Shown here: piece after piece, positions 16,717-24,493 of the stretch
How positions within the stretch are numbered: the stretch's first letter is position 1
Layout: each line of letters begins with the position of its first letter
Assembly: GCA_021200975.1 (NCBI GenBank)
Contig: JAJQFT010000023.1
Span: 1 to 32,861 of the forward strand
Reading direction: 5' to 3'
DNA length: 32,861 nucleotides
Origin: Bacillota bacterium
Lineage (GTDB): Bacteria; Bacillota; Clostridia; Oscillospirales; Oscillospiraceae
Notes under the pieces: generated by a model
Seen by the model: the letters and a program-made list of their open reading frames with translations, nothing else
Database searches by the model: none
What the model was told of the DNA's origin: nothing
Translations under genes and position numbers: made by a program

Positions 16717-17391
16717 GTGGGATTGCGAGAAATTACTTATACTTCTATTGTCTTACGTCTTCTGCTTGCGCTGCTTTGCGGCGGCGTAATCGGGCTTGAG
16801 CGCGGGATGAAGAACCGTGCCGCCGGAATGCGCACCTATATGCTGGTCTCCGTTGGGGCGTGTCTGGTGATGCTCACCAACCAATATGTCTACGACCAGA
16901 CCCTTGCGGGTGACCCCATGCGCCTTGGCGCGCAGGTGGTAAGCGGCATCGGCTTCTTAGGCGCCGGCACGATTGTCGTGACCCGGCACAACCAGATTCG
17001 CGGGCTGACCACAGCGGCCGGTCTATGGTCTGCCGCCGGGGTAGGTCTGGCACTGGGCGTCGGCTTCTACGAGGCGGCACTTGTCGCTGCGGTGGTAATT
17101 TTCCTGATTCTCACCGTCATTCAGCATTGGGACGATAAAATGCGCAGCAAGACCCGTCAGGTGGACGTATACTTAGAGATTGCCGACGGCATGACGCTCG
17201 GCAGCCTCATCCGCAAAATCCGGGAGCGGGATATGGAAATCAGCAACCTTGCGCTGGAAAGGAACGGCGCGCTTGCCAATGGTGCGCGGGGCATGGTGGC
17301 CACCATCCACCTAAAGAATCGTCGCCCGCATTTAGAGGTGCTGGAAGCCATCCGCGAGATTGACGGCGTCACCTACTTAGAGGAGCTATAG
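16717..17391 (+). CDS. MgtC/SapB family membrane protein
   Basis: LRLLLALLCGGVIGLERG and RAAGMRTYMLVSVGACLVML (quoted in part) are the hallmark first helices of the MgtC family. Further helices contain GIGFLGAGTIV and a C-terminal cytoplasmic ACT-like region begins near residue 140 (VDVYLEIADGMTL). Family members are linked to magnesium limitation, acid survival and ATP-synthase modulation in pathogens; the role here is unknown. I prefer the GTG at 16717 (224 residues), which has GGAGG 9 nt upstream, over the GTG at 16696, which precedes that site. It may be co-transcribed with the PyrF-like gene 70 nt upstream. Confidence 0.88.
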   Translation: MGLREITYTSIVLRLLLALLCGGVIGLERGMKNRAAGMRTYMLVSVGACLVMLTNQYVYDQTLAGDPMRLGAQVVSGIGFLGAGTIVVTRHNQIRGLTTAAGLWSAAGVGLALGVGFYEAALVAAVVIFLILTVIQHWDDKMRSKTRQVDVYLEIADGMTLGSLIRKIRERDMEISNLALERNGALANGARGMVATIHLKNRRPHLEVLEAIREIDGVTYLEEL

Positions 17392-17432
17392 GGAAGCTCT
17401 GATTCGCTCTTTCGGGCTTCTCAAAGCTTCCC
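17391..17432. terminator. Possible hairpin between convergent genes
   Basis: GGGAAGCT at 17391-17398 and AGCTTCCC at 17425-17432 form an 8-bp stem around a 26-nt loop between mgtC and the convergent lipoprotein gene. No T-run follows on either strand, so a terminator role is uncertain. Confidence 0.35.
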
Positions 17433-17444
17433 CTCGTCCTACTG

Positions 17445-17774
17445 CTAGCGGATTCGCGCAGGCAGGCGCATCCGCAGCTCGTCGCCGCCTTCACCGGCGA
17501 TCGATTCGTCTTGCCCGTCGTCCTCGCCGCCCGGCTCGCTGCCGTCCGATTCGCCGCCTCTTTCTTCGCCCTCGCTTTCCTGCGTTTCCTCGCTCGGATT
17601 GCTTCCCTGCACGCTCTCGCCGGGAATACTTGCCTCTTCGCTTTCGCTCGGCATGGTAGCCTCGCTCGTTGCCGCCTCGCTGGGCACAGAGCTTGCGCCG
17701 GTATCCCCGCTGCGGCATCCGGCAATGCTCAGCATCAGGGCAAGCAGCAATAGAATGCTTGCAATTACTCTCAC
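17445..17774 (-). CDS. Acidic low-complexity lipoprotein
   Basis: A 109-residue predicted lipoprotein. MRVIASILLLLALMLS is the signal sequence and LSIAGC (15-20) the lipobox, so Cys20 would be lipidated and the protein anchored outside the membrane. The mature part is almost wholly Ser, Glu, Gly and Pro rich (for example SEAATSEATMPSESEEAS) with no recognisable domain, resembling a spacer. The GTG start has an AGGAGGAGAG site a few bases upstream on the - strand. The C-terminus switches to LRMRLPARIR, a basic tail; a frameshift removing a downstream domain cannot be excluded. The function is not recognised. Confidence 0.65.
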   Translation of the reverse strand: MRVIASILLLLALMLSIAGCRSGDTGASSVPSEAATSEATMPSESEEASIPGESVQGSNPSEETQESEGEERGGESDGSEPGGEDDGQDESIAGEGGDELRMRLPARIR

Positions 17775-17864
17775 GTTCTCTCCTCCTTTTTTGCGTTCGG
17801 TTTCATATTTCCCCGAATTTCAAAAAAGACGCTGCACAAATTCTGGAAATTGCGGAATTTACGC

Positions 17865-17893
17865 TTGCTATTTTTGCCGGCTTCGTATAAAAT
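17865..17893 (+). promoter_or_regulatory. Candidate promoter for the Fe-S protein
   Basis: TTGCTA at 17865-17870 with TAAAAT at 17888-17893 (17-nt spacer); TATAAA at 17886-17891 overlaps as an alternative -10 box. The ATG follows at 17930 behind an AAGGAG site. Confidence 0.6.
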
Positions 17894-17929
17894 AGAAATC
17901 CATAACATACACACAAGGAGAAACTACTT

Positions 17930-18319
17930 ATGAAAAAGCTCGCAGTCAAGAAGAATGCGCAGTGCATGGCCTGCCTCGAGTGCGTCCGCGCCTGCTCCAC
18001 CGCGTTTTACAAGGAGTTCCACCAGGATTATTCCTGCATCCAAATCGTCGCCGGAAAGGCCGGCGGCGCAAAGCCGATGACCTGCATCCAATGCGGCAAG
18101 TGCATGAAGGTCTGCGAACACGGCGCCATCACCCAGAATCCAAAAACCGGCGTTTACATGGTCAATAAGAAGCTGTGCGTCGGCTGCGGGAAGTGCGTTG
18201 AGGCCTGCCCGATGAAGGTCATGGTTCTCAAGGAGGGCTCGGCCGCTTCCAAGTGCATCGCCTGCGGCATCTGCGCGAAGGCCTGCCCGATGGAAGTGCT
18301 GGAAATCGTGGAAAAATAA
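17930..18319 (+). CDS. Polyferredoxin-like protein with four 4Fe-4S motifs
   Basis: The 129-residue cytoplasmic protein contains four CxxCxxCxxxC motifs: Cys 12/15/18/22, 52/55/58/62, 83/86/89/93 and 109/112/115/119, enough for four 4Fe-4S clusters. Proline follows the last Cys in the third and fourth (EACP, KACP), as in ferredoxins. The layout matches the HycB/CooF/DmsB-type electron-transfer subunits, which normally sit next to a catalytic partner such as a hydrogenase, CO dehydrogenase or molybdoenzyme. No partner is adjacent; the gene is monocistronic between its own promoter and a strong terminator. The electron donor and acceptor are unknown. Confidence 0.88.
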   Translation: MKKLAVKKNAQCMACLECVRACSTAFYKEFHQDYSCIQIVAGKAGGAKPMTCIQCGKCMKVCEHGAITQNPKTGVYMVNKKLCVGCGKCVEACPMKVMVLKEGSAASKCIACGICAKACPMEVLEIVEK

Positions 18320-18339
18320 ATACGCAAAATTTTTACTCG

Positions 18340-18366
18340 GTGGGCAGAGAAATCTGCCCACTTTTT
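18340..18366 (+). terminator. Strong intrinsic terminator after the Fe-S gene
   Basis: GTGGGCAGA and TCTGCCCAC form a perfect 9-bp stem with a GAAA tetraloop, followed by five T. It abuts the murB promoter directly. Confidence 0.9.
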
Positions 18367-18368
18367 GA

Positions 18369-18397
18369 TTGATTATCGCTTACGAATATGGTATAAT
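18369..18397 (+). promoter_or_regulatory. Sigma-A promoter for murB-whiA-dnaE
   Basis: TTGATT at 18369-18374 and a perfect TATAAT at 18392-18397 are spaced by 17 nt. The murB ribosome site (CGGAGG) and ATG 18425 follow. Confidence 0.75.
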
Positions 18398-18424
18398 TCC
18401 CTTATCATACACCCGGAGGCGTTT

Positions 18425-19324
18425 ATGCAGGAGCTGACCGAATTTCAGAAGCAATTAGCGGAAAAATTTCCCACCACCCGGCTGCTATACGACGAGCCGA
18501 TGGCGAAGCATACCTCGCTGCGCATCGGCGGGGAAGCCGAGGCGATGGTCTTCCCGCAAAACGTGCCGGAATTGGCAGCGCTCCTTCGCTTTTGCCCCGG
18601 CGCGCGCATCTTGGGCGCGGGCACCAATATCCTTGCGCCGGACGAGGGGCTCCTAGGTCTTACAATTTGCCTGAAGGACTGCTTAGACGGGCTTTCCCGC
18701 GCATCCGACACCGAAATCCGCGCCGCTGCCGGGGTGACCATGTCGCGCGCGGCGGTATTCGCGGCAAACATGGGGCTTGCGGGCATGGAATTTGCGCATG
18801 GGATCCCCGGCACAGTCGGCGGCGGTATCTATATGAATGCCGGTGCCTACGGCGGGGAGCTTCAGCAGATTTGCAAAAGCGTCGAAATTTTGCGCGAGGA
18901 TGGGGAGGTGGTCACCATTCCCGGCGAGGAAATGGAGTTTTCCTACCGCAGCAGCCGCCTGAAGCGCGAGCGCGCGGTGGTGCTAAGCGCGATATTTTCC
19001 CTTTCCCCTGCACCAGCGGAGGATGTGAAAATGCGCATGAAGGAGCTTCAGCGAAAGCGCTCCGCCTCCCAGCCGCTCGAGCTGCCGTCGGCGGGCTCTG
19101 CGTTCAAGCGCCCGGCAAACAGCTATGCCGCCGCGCTGATTGACGGCGCCGGGCTGAAGGGCTATCGGGTCGGCGGCGCGGCAATCTCCACGAAGCACGC
19201 CGGCTTCGCCGTCAACCTCGGCGGCGCAACGGCTCGAGATGTTCGGCAGCTGCTCGGCGATGTCGCGCGCAGCGTATACGAGGACTCGGGCATTCGGCTC
19301 GAGCCGGAGATTTTATTCTGGTAA
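18425..19324 (+). CDS. murB: UDP-N-acetylenolpyruvoylglucosamine reductase
   Basis: An FAD- and NADPH-dependent cytoplasmic enzyme that makes UDP-MurNAc for peptidoglycan. It has 299 residues. KHTSLRIGGEAEAMVFP near residues 28-44 and LGAGTNIL near 60-67 bind FAD, and HGIPGTVGGGIYMNAGAYGGE (quoted here as HGIPGTVGGG and MNAGAYGGE) is the central motif. PSAGSAFKRP near 220-229 contains the catalytic Ser, and the C-terminal RLEPEILF carries the second catalytic Glu; the shape fits type II MurB. The start is ATG 18425; a longer frame from 18365 runs through the promoter. whiA follows after 21 nt. Confidence 0.95.
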   Translation: MQELTEFQKQLAEKFPTTRLLYDEPMAKHTSLRIGGEAEAMVFPQNVPELAALLRFCPGARILGAGTNILAPDEGLLGLTICLKDCLDGLSRASDTEIRAAAGVTMSRAAVFAANMGLAGMEFAHGIPGTVGGGIYMNAGAYGGELQQICKSVEILREDGEVVTIPGEEMEFSYRSSRLKRERAVVLSAIFSLSPAPAEDVKMRMKELQRKRSASQPLELPSAGSAFKRPANSYAAALIDGAGLKGYRVGGAAISTKHAGFAVNLGGATARDVRQLLGDVARSVYEDSGIRLEPEILFW

Positions 19325-19345
19325 ACTGCGAAAGAGGGGAAAATC

Positions 19346-20257
19346 ATGGGAGCGTCCTTTTCCGGGCAGGCCAAGGCGGAGATTTGCCGCCTGGTGCCAG
19401 CCAAAAAGAGTCAGGCCGCGGCGCAGTGCTACGGCGTGCTGCTTTTTGCCAACTGCTTTTCGCCGGACCGCATCCGAATCGTCACCGAAAGTCCGGAATT
19501 TGCCGAGCTGCTTCCCAAGCTTTTCCAGAAGGCATTCCATATTTCTTTTGACCTTCTTCCAGCCTCTCCCGGGGGCAAGCAGGTGTTCCAAATCTTGAAC
19601 ACGCAGAAGCTTGCCGCTATTCTCGCCGCCTTTGGGCTGGAAACCGGAAGCTTTCTGCCTCTACAGCTGAATCTTCCTGTGGTGGAGGAGGATAGTTGCA
19701 AGGCCGCTTTCCTGCGCGGCGCGTTCCTCGCAGGGGGCAGCGTGACCGACCCGGCAAAGGCCTACCATATTGAGCTGGCCACCACCCATGTGGCCGTTGC
19801 CCGGCAGACATACGCCCTATTGGAGGATGCGCTAGGATTTTACCCCAAAATGGCGGAGCGCGGCGGCGCCCGGGTGCTATACATGAAGCAGAGCGAAAAA
19901 ATTTCCGATTTTCTCACCTATCTTGGCGCGCCGCTTGCGGGCATGGGCATCATGGAGGCAAAAATCGAGAAGGAGCTCAATAACAAGGTCAACCGCCGCT
20001 GCAACTGCGACGAGGCAAACACCTCCAAGGTCGTCGATGCCGCGCAGGAGCAGCTTGCCGCCATCCGCGTGCTTCGCGGCCGCGGTCTGGTGGATACGCT
20101 CCCGGCAAAGCTGCAGCAGGCGGCCGCGGCCCGGGAGGAGAATCCCGAGGCAACGCTCTCAGAGCTGGCGGCGCTGATGGATCCACCCATCTCCAAACCC
20201 GCCATGAACCATCGGCTCCGCCGCATTGCGGAGCTGGCAAAGGAGGTCAGCGCATGA
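19346..20257 (+). CDS. whiA: Sporulation/cell-division regulator WhiA
   Basis: A DNA-binding protein with a LAGLIDADG-like N-terminal domain and a C-terminal helix-turn-helix, linked to cell division and nucleoid segregation in Gram-positives. The 303-residue product has the family features FLRGAFLAGGSVTDP near residues 124-138, the NRRCNCDEANTSKVVDAA segment near 216-233 and the HTH-containing tail (LSELAALM...ISKPAMNHRLRRI). It is normally found with rapZ and yvcK; here it directly follows murB and overlaps dnaE by 4 nt (ATGA). Confidence 0.93.
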   Translation: MGASFSGQAKAEICRLVPAKKSQAAAQCYGVLLFANCFSPDRIRIVTESPEFAELLPKLFQKAFHISFDLLPASPGGKQVFQILNTQKLAAILAAFGLETGSFLPLQLNLPVVEEDSCKAAFLRGAFLAGGSVTDPAKAYHIELATTHVAVARQTYALLEDALGFYPKMAERGGARVLYMKQSEKISDFLTYLGAPLAGMGIMEAKIEKELNNKVNRRCNCDEANTSKVVDAAQEQLAAIRVLRGRGLVDTLPAKLQQAAAAREENPEATLSELAALMDPPISKPAMNHRLRRIAELAKEVSA

Positions 20258-23200
20258 GCTTTGTGCATCTGCACGTTCACTCGGAATACAGCCTGCTTGA
20301 CGGCGCATGCCGCATCAGCGCGATGATGGAGCGCGTGCGCGAGCTTGGTCAGACCGCCATTGCGCTCACCGACCACGGCGTGATGTACGGCTGTATCGAT
20401 TTCTACAAAGCCGCCAAGGCCGCCGGAATCAAGCCCATCATCGGCTGCGAGGTCTATGTCTGCCGCCGCCGGATGTCCGACCGGGTGCATGGCATCGACA
20501 ACGACCCCTATCACCTTGTGCTCCTGTGCGAGAATCGCAGAGGCTATGAGAACCTGTGCTATGTGGTCTCCAAAGCCTTTACGGATGGGTTTTACGGCAA
20601 GCCTCGCATGGATTTGGATCTGCTTGCCGAGCATCACGAGGGGCTTATTGCCTGCTCCGCCTGTCTGGCCGGCGGCGTGGCGCAGTACCTGCTTGACGAG
20701 CAGTATGAAAGCGCGAAGAAATACGCCCTGCGTCTGGCGGAAATTTTTGGCCCGGAGCATTTTTATCTGGAGCTTCAGGATCACGGGATCCCCGAGCAGC
20801 GCGCCGTCAATCAGGGCGTCATGCGCATTGCGCGCGAAACCGGCCTGCCGCTGATTGCCACAAACGACGCACACTACCTGCGCAAGGAGGATGCGCCGAT
20901 TCAGGATGTGCTGCTTTGCATCCAAACCGGCAAAACGGTGGACGAGCCTAACCGCATGAAATTCCAGACGGAGGAATTCTATCTCAAGAGCGAGGACGAA
21001 ATGCGCGCGCTCTTCCCCAGCTGCGAGGAGGCCTTCGCCAACACCGAAAAAATCGCGCAGCGCTGCAATCTTGAATTCGTTTTTCACGATTACCACCTGC
21101 CCGCCTTCCCCATCCCGGAGGGGTATACCAACGTGGATTATTTCCGCGCGCTTTGCTACGAGGGCTTTCGCAAGCGCTATGAAAATCCACCGCAGGAATA
21201 CGTCGATCGACTCGAATATGAAATCTCCGTCATCCAAAATATGGGCTATGTGAATTACTACCTCATCGTGTGGGATTTTATTCGTTATGCCAAGGAGAAC
21301 GATATTCCTGTAGGCCCCGGCCGCGGCAGCGGCGCGGCGTCTATCTGCGCCTACTGCCTGCATATCACCGAGGTCGATCCGATGAAGTACGCCCTGATTT
21401 TCGAGCGCTTTCTGAACCCCGAGCGGGTGAGTATGCCAGATTTCGACACCGATTTCTGTCAGGAACGGCGCGGGGAGGTCATTGATTACGTCACGCAGAA
21501 GTATGGGGCCGACCATGTGGCACAGATCGTTACCTTCGGCACGCTTGCCGCGCGCGCGGCAATCAAGGATGTGGGGCGCGTGATGAATTTCACCTACGCC
21601 GAAACGGACACGGTGGCAAAGCTCGTGCCCAACACCCTGCATATCACGCTCAAGGAAGCGCTGGAAACCTCCCCGCGGCTCAAGGAGATGTACGATGGCG
21701 ACGGGCGTATAAAAACGCTGATCGATACCGCCATGCAGCTTGAGGGAATGCCCCGCAACACCTCCACCCATGCCGCAGGCGTGGTCATCACGGCTAACCC
21801 CGTGGTGAGCTATGTGCCGCTTTCGACCAACGACGGCACGATTGTAACGCAGTATACAATGACCACCATCGAGGAGCTGGGGCTACTGAAAATGGATTTT
21901 CTCGGGCTTCGCAACCTCACGGTGATTCACGATGCCGAGCAGCAGATCCGCGCCTTTGCGCCGGATTTCTCGATTTCCACCATCCCGGACGATGACCCTG
22001 AAACCTTCCGGATGCTATCCGAGGGCAAAACCTCCGGCGTATTTCAGCTTGAAAGCACCGGCATGACGGGCGTTTGCGTGAGCATGGGGCCGACCTCGCT
22101 GGAGGATATCACCGCCATCGTTGCGCTCTACCGTCCTGGCCCGATGGATTCGATTCCGAAGTTTATCGAGAACTCTCTGCACCCGGAGAGGGTTCGCTAT
22201 TCCACCCCGCTTTTGGAGCCGATCCTGCGTGTTACCTACGGCTGCATCGTCTATCAGGAGCAGGTGATTGAGATTTTCAAGTCACTTGCCGGGTACTCGA
22301 TGGGCCAAGCGGACAACATCCGCCGCGCAATCTCCAAGAAGAAGGAGAAGGTCATCAACGCCGAGCGGCAGACCTTCGTCTATGGCGACGATGCGCAGGG
22401 CATCCCCGGCTGCATCCGAAACGGCGTGCCGGAGCAGGCCGCGCAGAGCCTGTACGATGAAATTGTTGCCTTCGCCAACTATGCCTTCAACAAGGCGCAC
22501 GCGATGAGCTACGCCGTTGTGGCCTACCAGACCGCCTACCTCAAATGCCACTACCCGCGGCAGTATCTGGCGGCGCTGATGACCTCGGTGCTCAACCAGC
22601 CCGAGAAGATTGCCAGCTATATCAGCGAGTGCAAGGCAAGCGGCATTGCCGTTTTGCCGCCGGATCTCAACCGCTCGTTTGACCATTTCACTGTAGAGGG
22701 CGATGCGATACGCTTCGGCCTCGGCGCAATCAAGAGCATCGGCCACGGCGTGATTGCCTCCATTGTACAGCGGCGCGAGGAGGACGGGCCTTACCGGAGC
22801 TTGGAGGACTTCCTGCGCCGCATGGACGGCGGGGAGCTGACCCGCCGCACAGTGGAAAATTTCATCAAGTGCGGTTCCATGGATTGCTTCGGCTGCCACC
22901 GCAGCGAGCTGCTTGCGGTCTATGAAACGCTGATGGACAGCGTGGCGCGCACGAAAAAGAGCAATCTCGACGGACAAATCGGGCTGTTTGGCCTGCTCGG
23001 CGGGGGTAGCAGCGCCTCGGCCGAGGTGCCGATTCCGAAGCTCACTGAGCTCAAGCCCACCGAGCGGATGGCTTACGAGAAAGAAACGACCGGCATCTAT
23101 CTGTCCGGCCACCCGATGGACGATTACCGCAAATACCTCGTCGGCACGCGGGTGGTTTCGCTTGCCACGCTGATGGGGGAGAACTGCCCCTTTGGGGATA

Positions 23201-23706
23201 ACGACACGGTTTCCGTCGCGGGCATTGTGCAGACCGTGAAGATGAAAACTACACGCAACCACTCCATGATGGCCTATGTGACAATGGAAGACGATACCGC
23301 TTCCATCGAGATGCTGGCCTTTTCCAACGTCCTCAGCCCCTTTGGCGGCTATCTGCGCGAGGGGAGCGCCATCGTGGTGAACGGCCGCCTCTCGCTTCGC
23401 GATGAAAAGGAGCCGCAGATTGTGATTAACCACGTCCAGCCCATTCAGGACTATGCCGATGGGGTGGTCACGCCCGAGAAGCCGCCGGTCGCCTCCAATG
23501 CTAAGCTCTATCTGAAGCTCAGCAGCGAGGCTGACCCCGCCTATCGCAAGGTGAAGGCCATGCTCAATATGTTTCCCGGGAAAAGTCAGGCGGTACTCTT
23601 CTTTGCCGATACACGCGTCCGGCGCGGCACGCACGTCACCTTTGACAAGGATTTGCTCGCCGAGCTGAAAAAATTGCTCGGAAATGAAAATGTTGTACTG
23701 AAATAA
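20254..23706 (+). CDS. dnaE: DNA polymerase III alpha subunit, DnaE type
   Basis: The second replicative polymerase, which in Firmicutes extends primers before hand-off to PolC. The 1150-residue protein starts with a PHP domain, then the polymerase palm with MPDFDTDFCQERR near 394-406 (catalytic aspartates), tandem helix-hairpin-helix region, and a C-terminal OB fold (TVSVAGIVQTVKM...). All nine PHP metal-ligand positions look intact: His5, His7, Asp16, Asp40-His41, Glu66, His87, Cys137 and Asp205-x-His207, unlike the degenerate E. coli DnaE. Length and motif sequence resemble DnaE1-type proteins more than the shorter B. subtilis DnaE. The ATG overlaps the whiA stop. Confidence 0.96.
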   Translation: MSFVHLHVHSEYSLLDGACRISAMMERVRELGQTAIALTDHGVMYGCIDFYKAAKAAGIKPIIGCEVYVCRRRMSDRVHGIDNDPYHLVLLCENRRGYENLCYVVSKAFTDGFYGKPRMDLDLLAEHHEGLIACSACLAGGVAQYLLDEQYESAKKYALRLAEIFGPEHFYLELQDHGIPEQRAVNQGVMRIARETGLPLIATNDAHYLRKEDAPIQDVLLCIQTGKTVDEPNRMKFQTEEFYLKSEDEMRALFPSCEEAFANTEKIAQRCNLEFVFHDYHLPAFPIPEGYTNVDYFRALCYEGFRKRYENPPQEYVDRLEYEISVIQNMGYVNYYLIVWDFIRYAKENDIPVGPGRGSGAASICAYCLHITEVDPMKYALIFERFLNPERVSMPDFDTDFCQERRGEVIDYVTQKYGADHVAQIVTFGTLAARAAIKDVGRVMNFTYAETDTVAKLVPNTLHITLKEALETSPRLKEMYDGDGRIKTLIDTAMQLEGMPRNTSTHAAGVVITANPVVSYVPLSTNDGTIVTQYTMTTIEELGLLKMDFLGLRNLTVIHDAEQQIRAFAPDFSISTIPDDDPETFRMLSEGKTSGVFQLESTGMTGVCVSMGPTSLEDITAIVALYRPGPMDSIPKFIENSLHPERVRYSTPLLEPILRVTYGCIVYQEQVIEIFKSLAGYSMGQADNIRRAISKKKEKVINAERQTFVYGDDAQGIPGCIRNGVPEQAAQSLYDEIVAFANYAFNKAHAMSYAVVAYQTAYLKCHYPRQYLAALMTSVLNQPEKIASYISECKASGIAVLPPDLNRSFDHFTVEGDAIRFGLGAIKSIGHGVIASIVQRREEDGPYRSLEDFLRRMDGGELTRRTVENFIKCGSMDCFGCHRSELLAVYETLMDSVARTKKSNLDGQIGLFGLLGGGSSASAEVPIPKLTELKPTERMAYEKETTGIYLSGHPMDDYRKYLVGTRVVSLATLMGENCPFGDNDTVSVAGIVQTVKMKTTRNHSMMAYVTMEDDTASIEMLAFSNVLSPFGGYLREGSAIVVNGRLSLRDEKEPQIVINHVQPIQDYADGVVTPEKPPVASNAKLYLKLSSEADPAYRKVKAMLNMFPGKSQAVLFFADTRVRRGTHVTFDKDLLAELKKLLGNENVVLK

Positions 23707-23727
23707 CTTCCATCTTTTGAAATTATG

Positions 23728-23736
23728 TGTTATAAT
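23728..23736 (+). promoter_or_regulatory. Extended -10 promoter for the two-component operon
   Basis: TGTTATAAT is a perfect TATAAT (23731-23736) preceded by the TGn extension. No good -35 box lies 17 nt upstream. The predicted start is about 60 nt before the response-regulator ATG. Confidence 0.55.
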
Positions 23737-23755
23737 ATTTGGTAGCAACACAAAA

Positions 23756-23787
23756 GCCGCCCGATTTCCCGCGGGGCAGCGGGCGGC
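23756..23787 (+). other. Leader hairpin upstream of the response regulator
   Basis: GCCGCCCG (23756-23763) and CGGGCGGC (23780-23787) form a perfect 8-bp stem with a 16-nt loop that can fold further. It lies in the predicted 5' leader, 15 nt before the ATG. No T-run follows, so it is not an obvious terminator; mRNA stabilisation is possible. Confidence 0.45.
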
Positions 23788-23802
23788 GCAAGAGGTAAAG
23801 AA

Positions 23803-24489
23803 ATGAAAAAGGTTCTCATTCTCGAAGATGAAGAAAATATCCGCTCGTTCGTCGTTATCAATCTTGAGCGGGCAGGCTATCAGGTGCTGGAGGCCTCCAC
23901 CGGCGCGCAGGCGCTGGATACGGTGAGCCGCAATCCCGATGTTGGCGTCGCCATTCTGGATATCATGCTGCCGGATATAGACGGCTTTGAGGTCTGCCGC
24001 CGCATCCGCGCGACCAATAAGCAGATGGGCATCATCATGCTAACCGCCCGCGCGCAGGAGATTGACAAGGTCACGGGGCTGATGACCGGCGCGGACGATT
24101 ATGTGACCAAGCCCTTCTCCCCGGCTGAGCTTACGGCGCGCATCGACGCGCTCTTCCGCCGCATGGGCGGGGACACCGGGCAGACGCAGGAGCTTTTGCG
24201 CTTCGGGCCCTTTGTGATGAACACGCGCAACCATACTTTGGAAAAAGCGGAAAATCGCATCCGCCTGACGCAGGTGGAATACTCCATCCTGAAGCTGTTT
24301 ATGCTCAATCCCGGGCGCGCGCTCGCGCGCGAGGAGATTCTCTGCGCCGTTTGGGGGAAGAATTATGAGGGCGAGCTGAAGGTCGTCGATGTAAACATTC
24401 GCCGCCTGCGCCTGAAAATTGAGGACGACGCGACCAACCCCACCTACATTACCACCGTGTGGGGCTATGGCTATAAGTGGGGAAACTGA
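23803..24489 (+). CDS. OmpR/PhoB-family response regulator
   Basis: A 228-residue two-component regulator. The receiver domain (1-118) has the acidic pair EDE at 8-10, the phospho-acceptor Asp53 in ILDIMLPDIDG, Thr81 in MLTAR and Lys103 in VTKPFSP. The C-terminal winged helix (about 130-228) contains LTQVEYSILKLFM and the YITTVWGYGYKW wing typical of PhoB-type DNA binders. The partner kinase starts 4 nt downstream. The signal and target genes are not evident. Confidence 0.95.
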   Translation: MKKVLILEDEENIRSFVVINLERAGYQVLEASTGAQALDTVSRNPDVGVAILDIMLPDIDGFEVCRRIRATNKQMGIIMLTARAQEIDKVTGLMTGADDYVTKPFSPAELTARIDALFRRMGGDTGQTQELLRFGPFVMNTRNHTLEKAENRIRLTQVEYSILKLFMLNPGRALAREEILCAVWGKNYEGELKVVDVNIRRLRLKIEDDATNPTYITTVWGYGYKWGN

Positions 24490-24493
24490 GCGC

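Noticed and set aside
19918-21771. 617-codon open frame on the - strand, antisense to whiA and dnaE
   Set aside because: It has no ribosome site and no recognisable family, and it lies opposite two clear genes. GC-rich codon use creates such shadows.
22282-23751. 489-codon - strand open frame opposite dnaE
   Set aside because: Antisense shadow: no homology I recognise, and the sequence composition mirrors the dnaE codons.
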